DNA from: Commensalibacter papalotli (ex Servin-Garciduenas et al. 2014)
Lineage (GTDB): Bacteria; Pseudomonadota; Alphaproteobacteria; Acetobacterales; Acetobacteraceae
Length of the DNA stretch: 64,000 nucleotides
Direction: 5' to 3'
Assembly: GCF_000527695.1 (NCBI RefSeq)
Contig: NZ_ATSX01000003.1
Span: 105,005 to 169,004 of the forward strand
Positions 59,517 through 64,000 of the stretch are shown piece after piece (position 1 is the first letter of the stretch; each line of letters begins with the position of its first letter). The notes beneath the pieces were generated by a model, which saw only the letters and a program-made list of their open reading frames with translations, was not told the DNA's origin and ran no database searches. The position numbers and the translations under genes are program-made.

Positions 59517-59813
59517 TCATTTACTATTTAATTGTGCATTGGCTGTTTCATAGACTTTTTTATCTTCGCGTTTTCCTACCGCAATGACTAAAATTATAAT
59601 TTCTTCATCAATGACTTGATAAACTAATCTGAAACCAGAAGATCGTAATTTAATTTTATAACAGCTAGCAAGATCTCCATGTAAACGGGCAGATTCAATA
59701 TGAGAATTATTTTGTAGTTGCTTTAATTTCTTTTTGAATTGCGTTTGAATAGATTTATCGAGTTTATACCATTCTTTTAAAGCTCTTTCATCAAAGTCAA
59801 TATTAAAGGTCAT
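59517..59813 (-). CDS. RelE/ParE-family toxin
   Basis: A 98-residue toxin-type protein. It starts MTFNIDFDERALKEWYKL and has the family core IQTQFKKKLKQLQNN, RLHGDLASCYKIKLRSSGFRLVYQV and the C-terminal IILVIAVGKREDKKVYETA. RelE-type toxins cleave mRNA at the ribosome; the basic residues in the CYKIKLRSSGFRL segment fit that activity. It overlaps the antitoxin gene by 11 bases, as in most relBE operons. Placement between nusG and a surface-protein cluster suggests arrival with the accessory segment. Confidence 0.88.
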   Translation of the reverse strand: MTFNIDFDERALKEWYKLDKSIQTQFKKKLKQLQNNSHIESARLHGDLASCYKIKLRSSGFRLVYQVIDEEIIILVIAVGKREDKKVYETANAQLNSK

Positions 59814-60057
59814 CTAAATTAACTCTGACACGTTCTGCAGGACTGTTTAAACGTTCACGCACAACCGCTAAAATATCATCATCTTTATCATTATCACTGA
59901 CCATCACTGAAACCTCTGAAAAAGGTAATTTTTTGTTTTCAGCAACATAACGTAAGAATAGTCTCAGTGCATCTGAGGGGGATAGTTTCAGATTATCAAA
60001 AACTTTATAAGCATCTTTTTTTAAATTTTCATCCACTCTAATTTGAATAGTGCTCAT
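59803..60057 (-). CDS. RelB/DinJ-family antitoxin
   Basis: An 84-residue protein with the ribbon-helix-helix N-terminus STIQIRVDENLKKDAYKVFDNLKLSPSDALRLFLRYV, typical of RelB/DinJ. The acidic C-terminal tail (LNSPAERVRVNLDDL) would wrap the toxin. AAGGTAAG precedes the ATG. As in other modules it probably represses its own promoter, which should lie in 60058-60187. It is the first gene of the pair. Confidence 0.87.
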   Translation of the reverse strand: MSTIQIRVDENLKKDAYKVFDNLKLSPSDALRLFLRYVAENKKLPFSEVSVMVSDNDKDDDILAVVRERLNSPAERVRVNLDDL

Positions 60058-60187
60058 TATTTCTTACCTTCAGATTAAAATATAATAGATAAGTTATAAT
60101 GTAATTACAAATGTAGTGCAATATTTTGTTATATGAGTTTAAGTAAAGTATTATGTATTTAAATGATTACAAAACAAGAAACGATAT

Positions 60188-60390
60188 GGTCTTGTCGCAA
60201 ATTTAGATGATCGCGATTAATCTGTTATAGATATAGATGGAATATTTATATTTAGGAACGATTTATATTTATTGGGTTGATGATTATTCGAGCGATGAAT
60301 TGGTATTATCGTTATTGTTTAAGCTATCAAGATATAAAAGAATTATTTTTAGATTGGTTCATCAATGATTTGATCAACCAATCGTAATTC
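60188..60390 (+). mobile_element. Degraded left end of an IS6-family-like element, copy A
   Basis: Starts GGTCTTGTCGCAAATTTA, resembling IS6-family terminal repeats (GG-TCTG-TGCAAA type). About 85 bases in, a frame reads ERFIFIGLMIIRAMNWYYRY followed by CLSYQDIKELF. This matches the IS6 transposase N-terminal block FP-(E)-II-AVRWY-RY-LSYRD-EEM, then stops at 60387. The homology is by recognition only. The first 100 bases are repeated at 62008. Confidence 0.6.
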
Positions 60391-60429
60391 TGTATAAGAA
60401 TATAAATCAGATTTATATATTAAGCCGTT

Positions 60430-61971
60430 TTAGTGACTAAAATCAGCGATGTCAAATTGCTTTGTACTTAAAGAAGATACGGAAACACCTTCAATAACGA
60501 TGGCAGCATTATTGGTGAGTTTTAAAACAGCATTTCCATTTGCATCATTTTGAGATTGTTGTAAAATTTGTGTTAACCCGTTACTACCTAAACCATAATT
60601 GTATAAAGCAATTTTATCATTATTTGTGAAGTCTGTAATAATGGTAGTCCCATCTTGCACGCTTTCTTTAGTAAACATAAATAAGTTATTACCTACACCA
60701 CCAGTAAAAGTAGCATTTCCTACCCCAGCAGCTAATGTATCATCTCCTTGTCCAGCTTTTGCTAAAAGATTATTTGCACCAGCAACTGTATTTGCCCAAA
60801 TCTGTAAATTAGCACTTGAAGATGCAGCATCTAGAGTTTCATTCCCTTCATTAGCAACAAATATACTTCCACTAGTACTATCAATATTCTCTGCATTTAG
60901 AGTATATTGTGAACTACCTGCACCAAATGCTGCAAGCGTTCCTTTGATGTTAATAACCGTGTTTCCACTTCCATTTAGAAAAGTGAGATTATGATTTATA
61001 TTATATGTATTATCTAAACCATGAATAACTTTTAAATCAGTCCCATTCGTGGCTGAAATAGTTGAATTATTCCCAGCAGTATATTCATTCATATCCCCTG
61101 TATCAAATTGAACTATATCTGATGCCGCCCCATAAACTGAACTATTTTTACCAACAGAAATGTTATTATTGTTGCCAATATCAAGAATAGTTGTATTTCC
61201 GCCCATTGTTAATTTTGACTGGGATCCAGTTAATGTAACAGTTTGATATCCTCCCCTAGAACTTGTAATAGTATCATGTCCTTGAGAATAAACAATATTA
61301 TTTCCAGAACCTAAATCAATCGTACTGCGAGCATAACCCGTGGTAATCTTATTATTACCATCAGTCGTTTGAATCATTGTATCTCTATCATCATCATATA
61401 TTTCGCCAGTGTCTGGATCAACAAAATCGTCTGTATAAATCGTCCAATTCCCCATGTGACTTGTATTACCATCCAGACCTCTACCATAAAAATAAAGAGG
61501 ATTATTGCTAATAAGTTCCCCGCTCTCACCGTCAGCTATATAATTAAAATCAACCCCTCCTATAATCCTAACATAATTTGGATTATTGCCATCACCTTGT
61601 ATTTTAGGAATACCATTAATATTATCAGTAGTCTGACCTGGACCTAAAGTAACTTCTGCATATTCTGTATCTTGGGGGAATTTTCCAGTAGATAAATAAA
61701 AAATATTTTGAGAATCAGAAAAGGAATACATAGTAACGATAGGAGTGTAATCCAACTCATTCGCATCTATGTGTGTATTTGGTTCTAAAACTACATCTTT
61801 TACATTTCCGCTTGTTATATAGTCTCGCAAATCCCCAAAGAATTTAACTGAAGCTTCCTTAGTAATAGGATTATCAAAAAAATCACTACCTACTTCAAAA
61901 GGTTGATCAGGATCTACGGACTCACTATCAGGGTCAAAAACATAATTTTCATTTGCATCATTATTATCCAT
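60430..61971 (-). CDS. RTX-like secreted repeat protein, probable type I secretion substrate
   Basis: A 513-residue acidic, Asn/Gly/Asp/Thr-rich protein with no signal peptide. The ATG at 61971 has a perfect GGAGG six bases upstream. The N-terminal 150 residues have no family I know. The middle (about 200-400) is a beta-helix-like run of short repeats such as GNNKITTGYARSTIDLGSGNNIVYSQGHDTI. The C-terminal part has an RTX-type segment (AGQGDDTLAAGVGNATFTGGVGNNLFMF), then TIITDFTNNDKIALYNYG and the end FDIADFSH, like type I secretion signals. No secretion genes are in the window. It is flanked by two copies of an IS6-like end. Confidence 0.7.
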   Translation of the reverse strand: MDNNDANENYVFDPDSESVDPDQPFEVGSDFFDNPITKEASVKFFGDLRDYITSGNVKDVVLEPNTHIDANELDYTPIVTMYSFSDSQNIFYLSTGKFPQDTEYAEVTLGPGQTTDNINGIPKIQGDGNNPNYVRIIGGVDFNYIADGESGELISNNPLYFYGRGLDGNTSHMGNWTIYTDDFVDPDTGEIYDDDRDTMIQTTDGNNKITTGYARSTIDLGSGNNIVYSQGHDTITSSRGGYQTVTLTGSQSKLTMGGNTTILDIGNNNNISVGKNSSVYGAASDIVQFDTGDMNEYTAGNNSTISATNGTDLKVIHGLDNTYNINHNLTFLNGSGNTVINIKGTLAAFGAGSSQYTLNAENIDSTSGSIFVANEGNETLDAASSSANLQIWANTVAGANNLLAKAGQGDDTLAAGVGNATFTGGVGNNLFMFTKESVQDGTTIITDFTNNDKIALYNYGLGSNGLTQILQQSQNDANGNAVLKLTNNAAIVIEGVSVSSLSTKQFDIADFSH

Positions 61972-62007
61972 TTTATGCCTCCATTTAATACAAATTTTCA
62001 ATATTTG

Positions 62008-62113
62008 CGCTTTTGTCGCGAATTTATATAATATCCCTTAATCTATTATAGATATAAATGAAATATTTTTTTAGGAGCTATTTATGTCTATTGGATTAAT
62101 TACTATCATCTAA
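62008..62113 (+). mobile_element. Degraded left end of the same IS6-like element, copy B
   Basis: Reads GCGCTTTTGTCGCGAATTTA at its edge, then follows copy A over about 100 bases at roughly three positions in four by eye, including the segment TTATAGATATA. It translates to ELFMSIGLITII, parallel to ERFIFIGLMII of copy A, then ends. It lies in the upstream region of the RTX-like gene, in the same orientation as copy A. Confidence 0.55.
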
Positions 62114-62158
62114 ATTTGAGACATGACCGTTTGTATAAAGTGTCTAGTATTTACTAGA

Positions 62159-62890
62159 TTACACCCATTTCTTGCCCATCATATTCGGATAATTATAAAA
62201 TACCGCCGTTGTTAAATGAGAAACGTTAATACCAGTTGTTGTATTATCGGTTGTTAAAGTTGCATAGCCAGTAAAGATCGTTTGATAATTACTAGGATTG
62301 GCTGGAGCTATACAATAGTCTCTACTTTCATTACTACTATTACACTCAAAAAGGGAATTACCTTTTCCTTCTGGCCTAACCAATTTTACTTTATAATAAT
62401 AAGTTTTATAATTAATGGTTACCCCTTGTTTTTCCGATAAGGTTGTTCGTCCCATATCATCCGTAAATACAGGCGCATCCCATGTATGCGTTTCACTTTC
62501 TTCAGATCCTTCTATCGGTGATGAATCAACCAAGGCAATTACAGTTGGATGGCCATTACCACCAGAATGGTATCCCGTATTAATTACATTCAATCCTAAA
62601 TTTTGCAATCTTTTCTCAGTTTCGTGCTTAGCAAGTGCAATGTACATTACTACATCCATTATGTACATTTGATCATTTTTATTTATATTATTACTATTTG
62701 CTTTTACTAAATTTTGAGAAAAATTACTTGGTATAACTACCCGAATAATATCATTCTTTGATAAAGGTTGTGCATCCCCTACCTGATTATCAACAGGGAT
62801 ATAATATTCACTGTTGTAAATAGAAGGACACCCACTAACCATAAAACATAAGCTTAAACCCAATAACGATTGTCCAATCTTATTAATCAT
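62159..62890 (-). CDS. Outer-surface type lipoprotein, unknown family (paralogue 1)
   Basis: A 243-residue protein with a lipoprotein signal (INKIGQSLLGLSLCFMVSGC, acylated Cys at residue 21). The mature part has two hydrophobic-amphipathic helices (about 75-100) and a beta-rich C-terminal half. From INTGYHSGGNGHPTVIALVD to NYPNMMGKKWV it is clearly similar to the partial gene at 63400-64000. Shared blocks are VIALVDSSPIEGS, DDMGRTTLSE, YYYKV-LVRPEG and APANPSNY. GGGGATAG precedes the ATG. It starts 15 bases after the Gly/Ala-rich gene and is probably co-transcribed with it. Confidence 0.75.
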   Translation of the reverse strand: MINKIGQSLLGLSLCFMVSGCPSIYNSEYYIPVDNQVGDAQPLSKNDIIRVVIPSNFSQNLVKANSNNINKNDQMYIMDVVMYIALAKHETEKRLQNLGLNVINTGYHSGGNGHPTVIALVDSSPIEGSEESETHTWDAPVFTDDMGRTTLSEKQGVTINYKTYYYKVKLVRPEGKGNSLFECNSSNESRDYCIAPANPSNYQTIFTGYATLTTDNTTTGINVSHLTTAVFYNYPNMMGKKWV

Positions 62891-62905
62891 TTTCTATCCC
62901 CATAC

Positions 62906-63340
62906 CTACTTCGATACATTCCGAAATGCATTATTCAACGCATTCGCATAATCATTATCAGAACTATAATTACTTTTATTGGCAATCACCTCTTTAACTT
63001 TATTTGCCTGAGCCTGCGTTATCGTATGTTCTGACTTATCGCTTGGATTTAATGCTTGATATAAAGCAGTCATAAATGCCCCATCACTACTATAATTATC
63101 TTGATTTGTTACAACCGTTATTGCTGCATGGGAATTATTAAGTAAATTCTGTTTTCTAATAGGATCTTGCGCAGCTTCAGCAGCAACGACATCAGGGTCT
63201 TTGACTTCAGGACGAGATTGCGCCATCGCACTGGTCGTTGAATTGACCACATCAACCGTCGTATTTCCACCACTAGACGTCATCGCACCAGCGGCGGCGC
63301 CCGCACCTCCAGTTAATAAGCCCTGCACAATACTATTCAC
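62906..63340 (-). CDS. Small Gly/Ala-rich N-terminus protein with a repeated NYSSD motif
   Basis: A 144-residue protein starting with GTG at 63340 (GGAAATAAGATT upstream). The N-terminal 25 residues are Gly/Ala-rich and weakly hydrophobic (GLLTGGAGAAAGAMTSSGG), like a glycine-zipper membrane or pore segment. The rest is polar and carries two copies of a short motif, QDNYSSDGAFMTALYQALN and KSNYSSDNDYANALNNAFR. The family is not recognised. It lies 15 bases before paralogue 1 and 59 bases after the end of paralogue 2. A double-glycine leader is conceivable but not shown. Confidence 0.6.
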   Translation of the reverse strand: MNSIVQGLLTGGAGAAAGAMTSSGGNTTVDVVNSTTSAMAQSRPEVKDPDVVAAEAAQDPIRKQNLLNNSHAAITVVTNQDNYSSDGAFMTALYQALNPSDKSEHTITQAQANKVKEVIANKSNYSSDNDYANALNNAFRNVSK

Positions 63341-63360
63341 AATCTTATTTCCGTCAGAAA

Positions 63361-63389
63361 CAAAAAAGGATAGATGCAGTATCTATCCA
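63361..63389 (-). terminator. Terminator after paralogue 2
   Basis: On the minus strand GGATAGAT-actgc-ATCTATCC is followed by six T. It lies 11 bases after the stop of the 63400 gene and upstream of the Gly/Ala-rich gene start. Confidence 0.85.
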
Positions 63390-63399
63390 TGAAACAGCT

Positions 63400-64000
63400 T
63401 TATTTCTTATCTGTTAGTTTGGGCGCATTGGGGTCAGTTGCATAAAGAGGAGTATAGCCCGTATTCGTAAAATACACCCATTTCTTACTCATCATATTTG
63501 GATAATTATGAAATACTGCAGTTACTAAATGATCAACATTGCTTCCAGCTACAGTGTTATCTGTTGCTATGGTTGAATAACCAGAAAAAATCGTTTTATA
63601 ATTGCTAGGGTTTGCAGGCGCTATACAAACTTCTGTTGGATCTTGACTGCTTAAACATTTTAAAAGAGAATTATCTGCACCTTCTGGACGAACCAATTCT
63701 ACTTTATAATAATACATTGTATGAGTAATAGTTATGCCTTGCATTTCTGATAAGGTTGTTCGTCCCATGTCATCCGTAAATACAGGAGCATTCCATGTAT
63801 GAGTTGCCGTTCTGGAAGAGCCTTCTATTGGTGAAGAATCAACCAATGCAATCACCGTTGGATGACCATCATTTTTAGGATGATACCCCGTATCCACAAC
63901 ATTGTATCCTAACTTTTGTAAACGATCTGCTGTTTTATCTCGAGCATCAGAAAAATATATCCAATTTCTCCAGCCTGGTTGTTGGGGGGGGGGGATATCC
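63400..64000 (-). CDS. Paralogue 2 of the lipoprotein family, partial (5' end outside window), with an 11-G run
   Basis: The frame is open to the right edge; the GTG at 63897 is internal, not a start. In frame upstream it reads GWRNWIYFSDARDKTADRLQ, then KLGYNVVDTGYH, which aligns without gaps to MDVVMYIALAKHETEKRLQ, then NLGLNVINTGYH of paralogue 1. The C-terminus extends past the paralogue by 24 residues (YFTNTGYTPLYATDPNAPKL...). An 11-base G run (forward strand 63984-63994) encodes a Pro-Pro-Pro tract just before the conserved part. The signal peptide, if any, lies outside the window. A terminator follows. Confidence 0.75.
   Translation of the reverse strand, partial: DIPPPQQPGWRNWIYFSDARDKTADRLQKLGYNVVDTGYHPKNDGHPTVIALVDSSPIEGSSRTATHTWNAPVFTDDMGRTTLSEMQGITITHTMYYYKVELVRPEGADNSLLKCLSSQDPTEVCIAPANPSNYKTIFSGYSTIATDNTVAGSNVDHLVTAVFHNYPNMMSKKWVYFTNTGYTPLYATDPNAPKLTDKK
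63984..63994. repeat. Homopolymer G11 (C11 on the coding strand)
   Basis: Eleven consecutive G in an otherwise AT-rich region, inside the reading frame of paralogue 2. The longest G or C run seen elsewhere in the window is eight. Such tracts are prone to slipped-strand length change. Confidence 0.9.

Noticed and set aside
63241..63340. Bacteriocin-type double-glycine leader in the Gly/Ala-rich protein
   Set aside because: The LLTGG-AGA start is suggestive, but the sequence lacks the usual leader residues, the protein is long, and no peptidase-type ABC exporter is nearby.

Overview
The window is a chromosomal segment of a low-GC alphaproteobacterium. The cell-cycle regulator GcrA, an F1-only atpHAGDC operon, AddAB in place of RecBCD, and a hopanoid side-chain locus (hpnH next to dxs-hpnM-hpnI-hpnJ-hpnK) together point to the Acetobacteraceae. 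The AT-rich composition suggests an insect-gut symbiont such as Commensalibacter; that genus-level placement is inference, not proof.

Layout. 0-12.7 kb: the end of cobS, a CobC-type phosphatase, a 51-residue membrane protein, the polyamine genes speE and speD, dksA, panC, an exported DUF2272 lipoprotein, a rhodanese, an OmpR/EnvZ-type two-component pair, a YqaA-type membrane protein, a conserved hypothetical, ispE and an exported TPR protein. 12.7-18.4 kb: a uracil-DNA glycosylase homologue, a Slt-type lytic transglycosylase, a CorC/HlyC-type membrane protein and aspartase. 18.5-26.5 kb: the hopanoid block. hpnH diverges from dxs-hpnM-hpnI-hpnJ-hpnK, so the first MEP-pathway enzyme is co-transcribed with hopanoid tailoring genes. 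26.5-34 kb: tsaE-addB-addA-trxA on the minus strand. 34.5-43.5 kb: type-2 ferredoxin-NADP reductase, alanine racemase, a His/Lys-rich secreted protein, typA, a PfkB-type kinase, bactofilin, gcrA and RNase D. 43.5-51.1 kb: a GT32-type glycosyltransferase, then araC divergent from araB-araA-araE-araD. 51.3-59.2 kb: queF, the F1 ATPase operon, an almost empty 0.95 kb, tRNA-Gly, tRNA-Trp, secE and nusG.

59.2-64 kb is accessory in character. nusG ends at a strong terminator and is not followed by rplK. Next come a RelE/RelB-type toxin-antitoxin pair, an RTX-like secreted protein flanked on both sides by degraded ends of one IS6-family-like element, and two paralogous surface proteins (one a clear lipoprotein, the other cut by the window edge) separated by a small Gly/Ala-rich protein. 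The upstream paralogue carries an 11-G run inside its coding sequence.

The two most informative signals are the complete enterobacterial-type arabinose regulon, which still has near-exact AraC operators (TAGC-N7-TACATA, twice), and the IS-flanked, possibly phase-variable surface/secretion cluster at the right edge. I found no CRISPR array, no intact transposase and no prophage. Most of the window is ordinary core genome.
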